The translations under genes and the position numbers were made by a program. 64,000 nt of DNA, taken from Pseudomonadota bacterium (GTDB lineage: Bacteria > Pseudomonadota > Alphaproteobacteria > Rhizobiales > Xanthobacteraceae). The notes beneath the pieces are model-generated. The model was not told the origin of the DNA, did not search any database, and saw only the letters and a list, made by a program, of their open reading frames with translations. This document shows positions 32,390 through 41,223 of this stretch, piece after piece (position 1 is the first letter of the stretch; each line of letters begins with the position of its first letter). Where the stretch lies: contig JAEXYA010000008.1 in assembly GCA_023451825.1 (NCBI GenBank), forward strand, positions 1 to 64,000, written 5' to 3'.

Positions 32390-33800
32390 GTCGAGCCCTA
32401 TTCACATCCGCCAGCGCCGCGATGATCCGCACCCAGGAACGGATGCCCTTCTGGAAGCTTCGGAGATCATATTTCTCGTTCGGCGAATGGATGTTGTCGT
32501 CATCCAGACCGAACCCGATCATCAGTGAATCCAGCCCGAGCGTCCGCTTGAAATCCGCAACGATCGGAATCGACGCGCCGGAGCCGATCAGCACCGCCTG
32601 CTTGCCCCATTCCTCGCTCAGCGCATCGCGCGCGGCAGCCAATGGCTTCATGTTCCAATCGAGGGCGATGGCCGGTGCGTTGGAGTGATCGAGGAATTCA
32701 GCCGTGCAATCGCCCGGCAGCTGATCGGTGACGAATTTGCGGAAAGCATCGCGGATCTTGCCCGGCTCCTGCCCCTCGACGATACGGAACGAGACTTTTG
32801 CCGACGCGTGCGAGGCGATCACCGTCTTCGAACCTTCGCCGGTGTAGCCGCCGACGATGCCATTGATATCGCAGGTCGGGCGCGAAGTGATTTGTTCGAT
32901 CAGTTCGCGATCCTTCTCGCCGGCGGGGATCGACAGGCCGATCGGTTTCAGGAAGCTCTCGGCCGTCAGCCCCAGCCCCTTCCATTGCGTCAGGATATCC
33001 GCCGGCAGGTCCTTTACACCATCATAGAAGCCGGGAATGGTGATGCGGCCATCATCGTCATGCAGTTTGCCGAGGATGTTGGTGAGGACGCGGATCGGAT
33101 TGCGCGCGCCGCCGCCATAGATGCCGGAATGCAGGTCGCGATTGGCGGCGGTGATCTTGACCTCCTCATAGACGAGGCCGCGCAGCGCGGTGGTGATCGC
33201 CGGCGTCGATGGGTCCCACATGCCGGTGTCGCAGACCACGGCGAAGTCGGCCGCCAGATCCTTCTTGTTAGCCTCGAGGAACGGCACAAAGTTCTTCGAG
33301 CCGACCTCCTCCTCGCCTTCGATGCAGATGGTGAGGTCGATGGGCAGTTCGCCGGTCACCTTCACCCACGCGCGACAGGCTTCCACGAAAGTGGAGAGCT
33401 GGCCTTTGTCATCCTGTGCGCCGCGCGCGACGATGATGTCGCGACCATCGGCATGCTTCGTCACCACCGGCTCGAAGGGCGGACGATTCCAGAGCTCGAG
33501 CGGATCGACCGGTTGCACGTCGTAGTGACCATAGAACAGCACATGCGGGCGATTGCCCTTATTGCCATTGGCGGTGGCAACGATCGCCGGGTGGCCTGCA
33601 GTGGCCCTCACCTCCGCCTTGAAGCCGAGCGCTTCGATCTCGCCGGCGAGATGCGTTGCGGCCTTCGCGCAGTCATCGGCAAAAGCGGGATCGGCGGAAA
33701 TCGATTTGATCCGCAGCAAGGCAAAGAGGCGCTCCAGCGCCTGATCAAAGTCGCCATCGACATGTGCGAGGACGGAGTTCAGTTGCGACGATGCGGACAT
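32385..33800 (-). CDS. M20 family metallopeptidase (dipeptidase type)
   Basis: A 471-residue M20 peptidase. Metal ligands and catalytic residues: VLFYGHYDVQPVDP (His, Asp), RGAQDDKGQLS (bridging Asp), CIEGEEEVGSKNF (catalytic Glu and ligand), and the late FGLDDDNIHSPNEKY (His). Also the dimerisation domain (ITAANRDLHSGIYGGGARNP). Hydrolyses dipeptides or N-acyl amino acids in the cytoplasm. Start ATG 33800 with GAAGGAAG upstream; 33815 is a weaker alternative. Its end lies in a repeat element. Confidence 0.92.
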   Translation of the reverse strand: MSASSQLNSVLAHVDGDFDQALERLFALLRIKSISADPAFADDCAKAATHLAGEIEALGFKAEVRATAGHPAIVATANGNKGNRPHVLFYGHYDVQPVDPLELWNRPPFEPVVTKHADGRDIIVARGAQDDKGQLSTFVEACRAWVKVTGELPIDLTICIEGEEEVGSKNFVPFLEANKKDLAADFAVVCDTGMWDPSTPAITTALRGLVYEEVKITAANRDLHSGIYGGGARNPIRVLTNILGKLHDDDGRITIPGFYDGVKDLPADILTQWKGLGLTAESFLKPIGLSIPAGEKDRELIEQITSRPTCDINGIVGGYTGEGSKTVIASHASAKVSFRIVEGQEPGKIRDAFRKFVTDQLPGDCTAEFLDHSNAPAIALDWNMKPLAAARDALSEEWGKQAVLIGSGASIPIVADFKRTLGLDSLMIGFGLDDDNIHSPNEKYDLRSFQKGIRSWVRIIAALADVNRARP

Positions 33801-33849
33801 GGCGACTTCCTTCAAACAAGACGTATTGAGAATGCGAGCGATTGCAGCA

Positions 33850-35481
33850 TCAGCGCTTCATGATGCCGCCCAGCGTGCCGCGCACGATCTCGCGGCCGAT
33901 GGTGCTGCCGAGCGAGCCGCCGATCTGCTTGCCGACATTGGCGACGATGCCGCCCACCACCTTGTTCGTCACCGTACGGGTGACGCTGCGCGCGATCACC
34001 TGCCCGGTGGTGAGACGACCGCGCCGCGGGCCGGTGCCGAAGATGCTGGCAATGATGCCGCCGAGCGTGCCGAGGACACCTCCGCCACCGCCTCCCGCGG
34101 TTTCTGCAGGCGTCGCCGCCGTCCCTGCGATGCGCTTTTGCAGCATCTCATAGGCCGACTCGGAATCCACCGCCGTGTCGTATTTGCCCTTGACCGGGCT
34201 GGCATTGATGATCGCCTTGCGCTCTTCCGGGGTGATCGGCCCGATACGCGCCACCGGCGGCCTCACCATCACCCGCTCGACGATCGACGGCGTGCCATTG
34301 CCTTCGAGGAACGACACCAGCGCCTCGCCTTTGCCGAGTTCGGTAATGGCCTTCGCCGTATCCAGCTTCGGATTGGCGCGAAACGTCTCCGCAGCCGCAG
34401 CGACTGCCTTCTGGTCGCGGGGCGTAAAGGCACGCAGGGCGTGCTGCACGCGGTTTCCCAGCTGCGCCAGCACGCGGTCGGGCACGTCGATCGGGTTCTG
34501 GGTCACAAAATAAACGCCGACGCCCTTCGAGCGGATGAGGCGGACCACCTGTTCGATCTTGTCCATGAGGGCTTTCGGAGCATCGTTGAACAGCAGATGC
34601 GCCTCGTCGAAGAAGAACACCAGTTTCGGCTTCGGCAGATCACCGACTTCCGGCAGTTCCTCGAACAGCTCCGACAGCAGCCACAGCAGGAACGTTGCGT
34701 AGAGACGCGGGCTAGCCATCAGTTTGTCCGCGACGAGGATGTTGACCATGCCACGGCCATCGCGGTCGGTGCGGATGAAATCCTTCAGCTCCAGCGCGGG
34801 CTCGCCGAAGAATTTTTCGCCGCCCTGGTTCTCGAGCACGAGCAATTGGCGCTGGATGGTACCGACTGTCGCTTTGGAGACATTTCCAAAGCTCGAGGCC
34901 GACGCGCGGATCTCGGCCAGTGGATCGAACTCGTCTTTCTTGACGGCCTTCGGCACGATGGCATCGAGCAGCGAGCGCAGATCCTTCATGTCGAGCAGCG
35001 TCAGCCCGTTCTCGTCGGCGACACGGAAGGCAACATTGAGCACGCCTTCCTGAACGTCATTGAGATCGAGCAATCGCGCCAGAAGAAGTGGCCCCATCTC
35101 CGAAACCGTGGCGCGAACCGGATGACCTTGCTCGCCAAAGACGTCCCAGAAAATCGTCGAGAATTGATCGGGCTGAAAGGTCAGCCCCATTTCCTTCGCG
35201 CGCTGCAAGATAAAATCCTTGCCTTCGCCGACTTCGGCGATGCCGGACAGATCGCCTTTGATATCGGATGCGAAAACCGGAACACCTGCGCGGGCAAAGC
35301 CTTCCGCCATCACCTGCAAGGATACGGTCTTGCCTGTTCCCGTGGCCCCCGTGACGAGGCCGTGGCGATTGCCGAGCGCGAGCGTCAGCCACGCTTGTTG
35401 TTCGCCCTTGCCGATGAAAATCTGCTTGTCGGTATCGCCCGATGTGGACACTGCGGTGGGAATTGGAGTGGTCTTGGCCAT
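33850..35481 (-). CDS. YjgR/DUF853 HerA-like ATPase
   Basis: A 543-residue HerA/FtsK-superfamily ATPase of the YjgR (DUF853) type. Walker A GATGTGKTVSLQVM near residue 45, Walker B KLVFFFDEAHLLF, then RSKGVGVYFVTQNPIDVP (sensor) and the arginine-finger region. A Gly-rich hydrophobic stretch lies near the C-terminus (GGGGGGVLGTLGGIIASIF, and GGSLGSTIGREIVRGTLGGIM). Function in bacteria is not established. It shares a 49-nt gap with the M20 gene in the same orientation. Confidence 0.88.
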   Translation of the reverse strand: MAKTTPIPTAVSTSGDTDKQIFIGKGEQQAWLTLALGNRHGLVTGATGTGKTVSLQVMAEGFARAGVPVFASDIKGDLSGIAEVGEGKDFILQRAKEMGLTFQPDQFSTIFWDVFGEQGHPVRATVSEMGPLLLARLLDLNDVQEGVLNVAFRVADENGLTLLDMKDLRSLLDAIVPKAVKKDEFDPLAEIRASASSFGNVSKATVGTIQRQLLVLENQGGEKFFGEPALELKDFIRTDRDGRGMVNILVADKLMASPRLYATFLLWLLSELFEELPEVGDLPKPKLVFFFDEAHLLFNDAPKALMDKIEQVVRLIRSKGVGVYFVTQNPIDVPDRVLAQLGNRVQHALRAFTPRDQKAVAAAAETFRANPKLDTAKAITELGKGEALVSFLEGNGTPSIVERVMVRPPVARIGPITPEERKAIINASPVKGKYDTAVDSESAYEMLQKRIAGTAATPAETAGGGGGGVLGTLGGIIASIFGTGPRRGRLTTGQVIARSVTRTVTNKVVGGIVANVGKQIGGSLGSTIGREIVRGTLGGIMKR

Positions 35482-35887
35482 CTGATCGCCTCTGGGATCG
35501 CCTATCGCGCATCAAAAAAATTAGAAGAATATTCGCGGCGCTTCATGATCTTACCGCATGTTGCGGAACGAAGGCCAGCGATGCGCGTCACGATGTCCGA
35601 TGGCCATCATGCACGAGCCTGTGCGAGAGCACGGCCACGATGTGTTCAAGCACCGTGCATAGGCGCGTGCGTCAGCACCTTTCGACATTTCTAAATCGAA
35701 GCGTTCTCGCGGGCGCGAACAATTGACCGAAATTTCACATTTGCGATTGCATTGCTGCAACACCAGACGCGCGATCACATTGAATCGACCGTTAGACGGC
35801 CTCGTGTGCTTGTAATTCGAATCACACCGGCTCAAGATGATTTTTCAAATGAAGGGCACCGGTTCAACCGGTGTGAGGCGGGGCATC
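35482..35887. other. Intergenic region between YjgR and DUF2267 genes
   Basis: About 400 bases between divergent genes. Moderately AT-rich in places. A perfect 8-bp inverted repeat CACCGGTT-CAACCGGTG lies at about 35859-35875, just before the DUF2267 start. I see no convincing gene, repeat family member or terminator. Confidence 0.35.
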
Positions 35888-36247
35888 ATGGATGAATTGA
35901 TCAAAGCGCTGACCGCAAAGGTCGGCATCGATGAAGCTGTGGCCGAAAAAGCCGTCGGCGCCATTCTCGAATTCCTGAAGCGGGAAGCCCCTCCCGAGCC
36001 CTTCAATCAACTGGTCGCCCATATCCCCGGCGCCGAGGCTGCGATCGCTGCCAATGAAGGCGGTGGCTTCAGCCTGATGGGCGGCGGCCTGATGGCGCTG
36101 GGCAGCAAGCTGATGGGCATGGGTCTCGGCATGGGCGAGATCCAGAGCGTGTCGCGGGAACTGTTCAAGTTTGGACGAGAGAAGATCGGCTCCGACGCTA
36201 TGGACCAGATCATTGCGGGCACCCCAGGCCTCAGTCAGTTCGCCTGA
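35888..36247 (+). CDS. DUF2267-like helical protein
   Basis: A 119-residue protein: MDELIKALTAKVGIDEAVAEKAVGAILEFLKREAPPEPFNQLVAHIPGAEAAIA, then a Gly/Met-rich segment (GGGLMALGSKLMGMGLGMGEIQSV) and SRELFKFGREKIGSDAMDQIIAGTPGLSQFA. The helical pattern with FNQLVAHIPGAEA matches the DUF2267/DUF2780-like group. Function unknown. The GCGGGGC preceding ATG 35888 supports this start over 35837. Confidence 0.75.
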   Translation: MDELIKALTAKVGIDEAVAEKAVGAILEFLKREAPPEPFNQLVAHIPGAEAAIAANEGGGFSLMGGGLMALGSKLMGMGLGMGEIQSVSRELFKFGREKIGSDAMDQIIAGTPGLSQFA

Positions 36248-36311
36248 CGACGCCACGGCCCGCGATCATCCACCAAAGCGTCAAGCACCTTTCTTCGAAC
36301 GTTCGAGTATC

Positions 36312-36719
36312 ATGGCTTATTCCATCTCCGAGATTGACGGTCTGACGGCTTTCGCCGCGACCCGGCTGAAAAAAGCAGGCATCCGCACCATGGAGAGTCT
36401 GCTGGAAGCCGCCCACTCTGCCAAATGCCGGAAGGAGCTGTCCGCCAAGACGGGCTTCACCGAGCAGCAATTGCTGGAATGGGCCAATCTCGCCGACTAT
36501 CTCCGCATCCCCGGCATGGGCGCCGCCAAGGCCGAGCTTCTGCGCGCCTCCGGCGTCAATACCGTGCGCGAACTCAAGCACCGCAATCCCGCCCGCCTCG
36601 CCCAGGCGATGCGCGAGGCTAATGAGACCCGCAAGCTGGTGCGCGTGTTGCCCTCGGAAAAGTCCGTCGGCGATCTGATCGAGAAGGCGCGGCAGCTGCC
36701 GCTGAAGATCTCGTATTGA
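36312..36719 (+). CDS. DUF4332 (helix-hairpin-helix-like) protein
   Basis: A 135-residue DUF4332 protein: ISEIDGLTAFAATRLKKAGIRTMESLLEAA, LLEWANLADYLRIPGMGAAKAELLRASGVNTVRELKHRNPARLAQAM. Tandem helix-hairpin-helix-like units, suggesting nucleic-acid binding. ATG 36312 begins the family; the frame runs open upstream to 36171 across the DUF2267 gene end. The gap to DUF2267 is 64 nt, so they may share a transcript. Confidence 0.83.
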   Translation: MAYSISEIDGLTAFAATRLKKAGIRTMESLLEAAHSAKCRKELSAKTGFTEQQLLEWANLADYLRIPGMGAAKAELLRASGVNTVRELKHRNPARLAQAMREANETRKLVRVLPSEKSVGDLIEKARQLPLKISY

Positions 36720-36727
36720 AGCCGAGC

Positions 36728-36817
36728 CGTAGGGCGGATGAGGCGAAGCCGTCATCCGCCGCGGAGTTTCCCTTATGAATTCGGCCGGCGGATTACGCTT
36801 CGCTTATCCGCCCTACA
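36728..36817. repeat. Palindromic intergenic repeat, GGGCGGAT family (copy 2)
   Basis: CGTAGGGCGGATGAGGCGAA, GCCGTCATCCGCC, then the mirrored half CCGGCGGATTACGC with CGCTTATCCGCCCTAC. Sits 8 nt behind the DUF4332 stop codon and 49 nt before folP. Confidence 0.92.
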
Positions 36818-36865
36818 ATCCAGCCCCACCTTGACTCCCTCCCCGCCCGCGCGCAAAGCGACCGC

Positions 36866-37696
36866 ATGATCGCGACCGCTGCCACTCCGCCCATTCTTGC
36901 CGCCCTGCTGGCGCGGCCGGTGCCGGCTGTAATGGGCATTCTGAATGTCACTCCGGACTCTTTCTCGGATGGCGGGAATTTCAATGCCCCCGAGCGCGCG
37001 CTGGCCCATGCCCGCGCGATGATTGCTGCGGGCGCCGACATCATCGATATCGGTGCGGAGTCCACCCGCCCTTATGGCTCGCAGCCGGTCTCAGCGGAGG
37101 ACGAATGGCAACGCCTCGCCCCCGTTCTCCCCGATGTGGTCGCACTCGGCGTGCCGCTTTCCATCGACAGCATGAAGGCGTCCGTCACCGCCCGCGCGCT
37201 CGAAGCCGGCGTGGCCATTGCCAATGACGTCTGGGGCCTGCAACGCGATCCCGACATGGCCCGCGTCGTGGCCGAGCATGGCGTGCCTGTCGTCGTCATG
37301 CATAACCGTGATAACGTAGATCCTGCGATCGACATCATGGCCGACATCGTCGCCTTCCTTGCGCGGACGCTGGAGATCGCGGCGAAAGCCGGCATTCCAG
37401 AAAACCATCTCATCCTCGATCCCGGCATCGGCTTCGGCAAGACGCCGGAGCAGAACCTGATCGCGCTCGCACGGGGCGACGAACTCGCGCGCTTTGGCCT
37501 GCCCGTGCTCGTCGGCGCATCGAGAAAGAAATTCATCTCCACCATCACTCCCTCCGAGCCGCAGCAGCGGCTCGGTGGCTCGCTCGCCGCCCACTTGCTG
37601 GCTGCGCAGCGCGGCGCAAAGATCATCCGCGCCCATGACGTGGCCGAAACCATCCAGGCGCTGCGCGTCGCAGCCGCCATCGAGGATTTCCGATGA
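36866..37696 (+). CDS. folP: Dihydropteroate synthase
   Basis: A 276-residue DHPS that condenses p-aminobenzoate with dihydropterin pyrophosphate. Signature VMGILNVTPDSFSDGG, then DIIDIGAESTRP (loop 2), HLILDPGIGFGKTPEQN, LVGASRKKFIS and a final RAHDV loop. The target of sulfonamides. It overlaps folB by ATGA and is the first gene of folP-folB-folK, the usual order in this group. Confidence 0.96.
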   Translation: MIATAATPPILAALLARPVPAVMGILNVTPDSFSDGGNFNAPERALAHARAMIAAGADIIDIGAESTRPYGSQPVSAEDEWQRLAPVLPDVVALGVPLSIDSMKASVTARALEAGVAIANDVWGLQRDPDMARVVAEHGVPVVVMHNRDNVDPAIDIMADIVAFLARTLEIAAKAGIPENHLILDPGIGFGKTPEQNLIALARGDELARFGLPVLVGASRKKFISTITPSEPQQRLGGSLAAHLLAAQRGAKIIRAHDVAETIQALRVAAAIEDFR

Positions 37697-38058
37697 CTGA
37701 CATGATCTTCATCAAAGGCGTTTCGGTGCATGCCCATCACGGCGTGCTCGATTATGAGGGCGTGGTCGGCCAGCGCTTCATCATCGATCTCGAACTCGAT
37801 ACCGACATCGACCTCGCCTCGCGCAGCGATCGCCTCGCTGACACGGTCTCCTATGCCGATGTGGTCGCCACTGCGGTCGCTGCGTTCAAGGATACCAACT
37901 ACAAGCTGCTGGAGCGCGCCGCGGGCGCCGTTGCGGACGCCATACTCGCGAAATTTGCCAAGATCAGTTCCGTCAAGATCACTGTGCACAAGCCGCATGC
38001 GCCGATCGCAGCGATTTTCGACGACGTTGGCGTGGTGCTGCGCCGCTCGCGAGCTTAA
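37693..38058 (+). CDS. folB: Dihydroneopterin aldolase
   Basis: A 121-residue DHNA: IFIKGVSVHAHHGVLDYEGVVGQRFIIDLELDTDI, with the conserved Tyr/Glu in DYEG and the SYADV segment; the C-terminal KITVHKPHAPIAAIFDDVGV is typical. Converts dihydroneopterin to 6-hydroxymethyl-dihydropterin. ATGA overlap with folP and a 3-nt gap to folK indicate one operon. Confidence 0.95.
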   Translation: MTDMIFIKGVSVHAHHGVLDYEGVVGQRFIIDLELDTDIDLASRSDRLADTVSYADVVATAVAAFKDTNYKLLERAAGAVADAILAKFAKISSVKITVHKPHAPIAAIFDDVGVVLRRSRA

Positions 38059-38061
38059 GCG

Positions 38062-38553
38062 ATGGCCAGTGTCCTGATCGCGCTCGGCGGCAATGTGGGC
38101 GATGTCCGCACCACCTTCCGAAAAGCCATCAGCCATATTTGCGGCATGACCCAGGCAGGCCTTGTTGCCCGCTCATCGGATTATGAGACACCGCCGGTCG
38201 GCGACATTCCGCAGGACAACTTCATCAATGCGGTGATCGAAATCGATACCGATCTCGATCCACACGCTTTGCTGTTCACGCTACACCGGATCGAGCACAA
38301 ATTCGGTCGCAATCGCGCCGCCGAAGGTCATTGGGGCCCGCGCCCGCTGGATCTCGACATGATCGCCTATGACGACGTGGTGATGCTGAAACCCGAACTG
38401 GTGCTGCCGCATCCTGGCGCGACGCAACGCGCTTTCGTGCTGGTACCGCTGGCCGAGATCGCTCCGGAGCGCAAAATTGCCGGCAAGACCGTAGCCGAGC
38501 ATCTGGCGAAGCTTTCAACTGATGGCATCGTGAAGCTGCCCGACCTCGACTAG
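38062..38553 (+). CDS. folK: 2-amino-4-hydroxy-6-hydroxymethyldihydropteridine pyrophosphokinase
   Basis: A 163-residue HPPK: VLIALGGNVGDVRTTFRKAI, SSDYETPPVGDIPQDNFINAVIEIDTDL, RNRAAEGHWGPRPLDLDMIAYDDVV (HPPK signature with Mg-binding Asp) and LVLPHPGATQRAFVLVPLAEIAP. Transfers pyrophosphate from ATP to hydroxymethyldihydropterin, feeding FolP. The last gene of the cluster; a palindromic element follows. Confidence 0.96.
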   Translation: MASVLIALGGNVGDVRTTFRKAISHICGMTQAGLVARSSDYETPPVGDIPQDNFINAVIEIDTDLDPHALLFTLHRIEHKFGRNRAAEGHWGPRPLDLDMIAYDDVVMLKPELVLPHPGATQRAFVLVPLAEIAPERKIAGKTVAEHLAKLSTDGIVKLPDLD

Positions 38554-38560
38554 GCACCGG

Positions 38561-38617
38561 CCTCTCCTAACCTTTCCCCGCATCCCCGCGAAGCCAAGCT
38601 TCGCTAGGCGGGAGAGG
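38561..38617. repeat. Palindromic intergenic element, CTCTCC/GGAGAG family
   Basis: Outer CCTCTCC paired with GGAGAGG, and inner perfect GCGAAGC-CAA-GCTTCGC hairpin (38588-38604). Directly behind folK; similar in design to the other repeats and possibly a shortened copy. Confidence 0.7.
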
Positions 38618-38751
38618 GAACCAGTGCCAGATCTGGAAATCCCCCGCCCCAAATCCGCGCATCTCCATGCCTGAACAGGCATTGGCAACCCCTTCGTCCC
38701 ATGGCATTTTCCGGCGAAATACGAACTCATGCCGGGAGTGAACCGTTTCAC

Positions 38752-40632
38752 ATGTCGACTGCGACTGATGACATCAGGCTGGCCGCCGATTTTGCGCCTG
38801 CGACCCATGACGACTGGCGCAAGCTCGTCGATGGCGTGCTGAAGGGCGCGCCGTTCGAAAAACTGATCGGCAAGACCTATGACGGCATCGCCATCCAGCC
38901 GATCTATGAACGCACCCCGAACGCCGCGCCGATCGCCGGCCGCGCCGCCGCTGCCCCATGGCAGGTGATGCAGCGCATCGATCATCCCGATGCCGCCAAG
39001 TCGAACCGCCAGGCCCTGCACGATCTCGAAAACGGCGCGACCGGCCTGACATTGGTGTTCGAAGGCGCCAACGGCGCCCGCGGCTTCGGGCTGGTCGCGT
39101 CCGAAGACACCATCGCAACGCTGTTCGACGGCATCTATCTCGACGCCGGCATTGGAATCGAATTGCAGGCCGGTCCGCAATCGCGCATGGCCGTCACCTG
39201 GCTTGCCGATTACATCAAGGCCAAAGGCATTGACGCCGCCAAATGCGACATCCGTTTCGGCATCGACCCCATCGGCGCCACCGCCGTCTGGGGCACCAGT
39301 GCCTATAACTGGTGGGAGATGGCGCCGGCCGTCACCGACACCATCAAGAAGCTCGCGGAGCAGGGTTTCAAGGGCCCGTTCGCCGTCGCCGATGGCCGCA
39401 TCATCCACGATGCCGGCGGCTCCGAAGTGCAGGAGCTGAGCTACACACTCGCCACCATGCTCGCTTATCTGCGCGCGCTGGAAGAGCACAACGTCCCGCT
39501 CGAGGCCGCGCGCGGCATGATCTATGCGCGGCTCGCCGCCGATGCCGACCAGTTCATGACCATGGCGAAATTCCGCGCGCTGCGCCTGCTATGGGCGCGC
39601 GTGGAAGAAAGCTGCGGCCTCAAACCGAAGCCGCTGTTCATCGCAGCTGAGTCCGCATGGCGCATGCTGACCCAGCGCGACGCCGCCGTGAACATGCTGC
39701 GTGCCACCATGGCCACCTTCTCGGCCGGTCTGGCCGGCGCCAATTCGATCACCGTGCTGCCGCATACGCTGGCGCTTGGCCTGCCCGACTCCGGCGCCCG
39801 CCGCATCGCGCGCAATACGCAGTTGGTGCTGCTGGAAGAATCGAACCTCGCCAAGGTCACCGATCCCGCCGCCGGTGCCGGCGGCATCGAGACGCTGACG
39901 CGCGAACTCTGCGATGCCGCCTGGGCGCATTTCCAGGAGATCGAGAAAGCCAGCGGCGTGTTCCACGCGCTCGGCAACAATCTGATCCAGCCAAAAGTCG
40001 CCGCCACCCGCAAGGCGCGGCAGGCCGCCGTCGCCAAGCGCCGCGACGTGCTCACCGGCGCCAGCGAGTTTCCCAATCTGCACGAGACACGCGCCTCGGT
40101 GCTGAAGGTGAAGCCGCTTCCCGGCAAGCCCTATGGCAAGGACAAGATCAAGTTCCCCGCGCTGGAGCCGATCCGTCTCGCCCAGCCCTTCGAGACACTG
40201 CGCGACAAATCGGACCACCTGCTCGCCCGCAAGGGTGCGCGGCCACAAGTGTTCCTTGCTAATCTCGGCACGCCCGCGGATTTCACCGCACGCGCCACCT
40301 TTGCCAAGAGCTTTTTCGAGACTGGTGGGATCGAGGCGATCGACACCAATGGCTTCACCGATCCGGCCGCGCTGGCTGAGGCCTTCAAGGCCTCCGGCGC
40401 GACCTTCGCTTGTATCTGCTCCTCGGACAAGCAGTATCCCGCCCATGCTGCGGCTGCCGCGCAGGCCCTGCAAAAAGCTGGCGCGACGCATATCTATCTG
40501 GCAGGCCGCCCCGGTGACCTCGAAACCGACTTGCGTGCAGCCGGCGTGCAGGATTTCATCGTCGCTGGCGGCGATGCACTGACGATGCTGGTACGAGCCT
40601 ATGACTTGCTAGATTCGGCCCGGATGGAGTGA
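38752..40632 (+). CDS. mutA: Methylmalonyl-CoA mutase small subunit
   Basis: A 626-residue mutase subunit: N-terminal FAPATHDDWRKLVDGVLKGAPFEKLIGKTYDGIAIQPIY, substrate-barrel motifs (TWLADYIKAKGI, SAYNWWEMAPAVTD, ADQFMTMAKFRALRLLWARVEESCG) and a degenerate C-terminal cobalamin-domain fold (VFLANLGTPADFTARATFAKSFFETGG) without the DxHxxG histidine. In the heterodimer it is the non-catalytic partner of MutB, isomerising methylmalonyl-CoA and succinyl-CoA. ATG 38752; the frame extends to 38701. The usual mutB neighbour is displaced by a GFA gene and a repeat. Confidence 0.93.
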   Translation: MSTATDDIRLAADFAPATHDDWRKLVDGVLKGAPFEKLIGKTYDGIAIQPIYERTPNAAPIAGRAAAAPWQVMQRIDHPDAAKSNRQALHDLENGATGLTLVFEGANGARGFGLVASEDTIATLFDGIYLDAGIGIELQAGPQSRMAVTWLADYIKAKGIDAAKCDIRFGIDPIGATAVWGTSAYNWWEMAPAVTDTIKKLAEQGFKGPFAVADGRIIHDAGGSEVQELSYTLATMLAYLRALEEHNVPLEAARGMIYARLAADADQFMTMAKFRALRLLWARVEESCGLKPKPLFIAAESAWRMLTQRDAAVNMLRATMATFSAGLAGANSITVLPHTLALGLPDSGARRIARNTQLVLLEESNLAKVTDPAAGAGGIETLTRELCDAAWAHFQEIEKASGVFHALGNNLIQPKVAATRKARQAAVAKRRDVLTGASEFPNLHETRASVLKVKPLPGKPYGKDKIKFPALEPIRLAQPFETLRDKSDHLLARKGARPQVFLANLGTPADFTARATFAKSFFETGGIEAIDTNGFTDPAALAEAFKASGATFACICSSDKQYPAHAAAAAQALQKAGATHIYLAGRPGDLETDLRAAGVQDFIVAGGDALTMLVRAYDLLDSARME

Positions 40633-40635
40633 GCG

Positions 40636-41103
40636 ATGACGGCAACGGCGAGCAAACCCATGCTGACCGGCGGCTGCCAATGCGGAGCGATCCGTTTTGC
40701 GGTGAGCGCTGCGCCGACACGCGTGAGCATCTGCCATTGCCGCATGTGCCAGAAGGCGACGGGCTCTCCATTTGCTTCTCTCGCCGATATTCCGAACGAC
40801 AATTTTGCATGGACCCGCGGCGCGCCGACAGCGTTCAAATCCTCATCGATCGCCGAGCGCGACTTCTGTGCAAAATGCGGCACGCCGCTCAGCTATCGCC
40901 GCATCGACGGCCCGAATATCGAGATCATGACCGGTGCCTTCGATCGGCCTGACCGCGTGGTCCCGAGCAAGCAATTCGGCAGCGAGTCGCGTTTGGGCTG
41001 GGTCGGCAACGTCGCGAACCTGCCGAGCAAGACGACGGCGCAGAATTACGGACCGGACAAGATGGCCAGTGTGTTCAGCTATCAGCACCCGGATCATGAT
41101 TGA
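40636..41103 (+). CDS. GFA family (glutathione-dependent formaldehyde-activating-like) protein
   Basis: A 155-residue GFA/CENP-V domain: GGCQCGAIRFAVSAAP, ICHCRMCQKATGSPFASLADIP, FCAKCGTPLSYR, with the Cys ligands for two zinc ions. Family function is mostly unknown; some members bind glutathione adducts. It begins 4 nt after mutA, so it is probably read on the same transcript, between mutA and mutB, an unusual place for this family. Confidence 0.9.
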   Translation: MTATASKPMLTGGCQCGAIRFAVSAAPTRVSICHCRMCQKATGSPFASLADIPNDNFAWTRGAPTAFKSSSIAERDFCAKCGTPLSYRRIDGPNIEIMTGAFDRPDRVVPSKQFGSESRLGWVGNVANLPSKTTAQNYGPDKMASVFSYQHPDHD

Positions 41104-41124
41104 GATCGAACGAGATAATAATGA

Positions 41125-41206
41125 CCGTCATTGCGAGCGCAGCGAAGCAATCCAGTTCTTGGCCAAAGGCTGGATTGCTTCGTCGCTGCGCTCCTCGCAA
41201 TGACGG
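41125..41206. repeat. Palindromic intergenic repeat, CCGTCATTGCGAG family
   Basis: CCGTCATTGCGAGCGCAGC, GAAGCAATCCAG, a 13-bp middle, then CTGGATTGCTTCGTC and GCTGCGCTCCTCGCAATGACGG: one long, nearly perfect inverted repeat. It lies between the GFA gene and mutB, 18 nt before the mutB ATG. Confidence 0.93.
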
Positions 41207-41223
41207 CTGGTAGGACCTAGGAA

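Noticed and set aside
33799..35694. 631-codon plus-strand open frame opposite the YjgR ATPase
   Set aside because: Rich in His, Arg, Gln and Ala without any motif; the opposite strand has clear Walker motifs.
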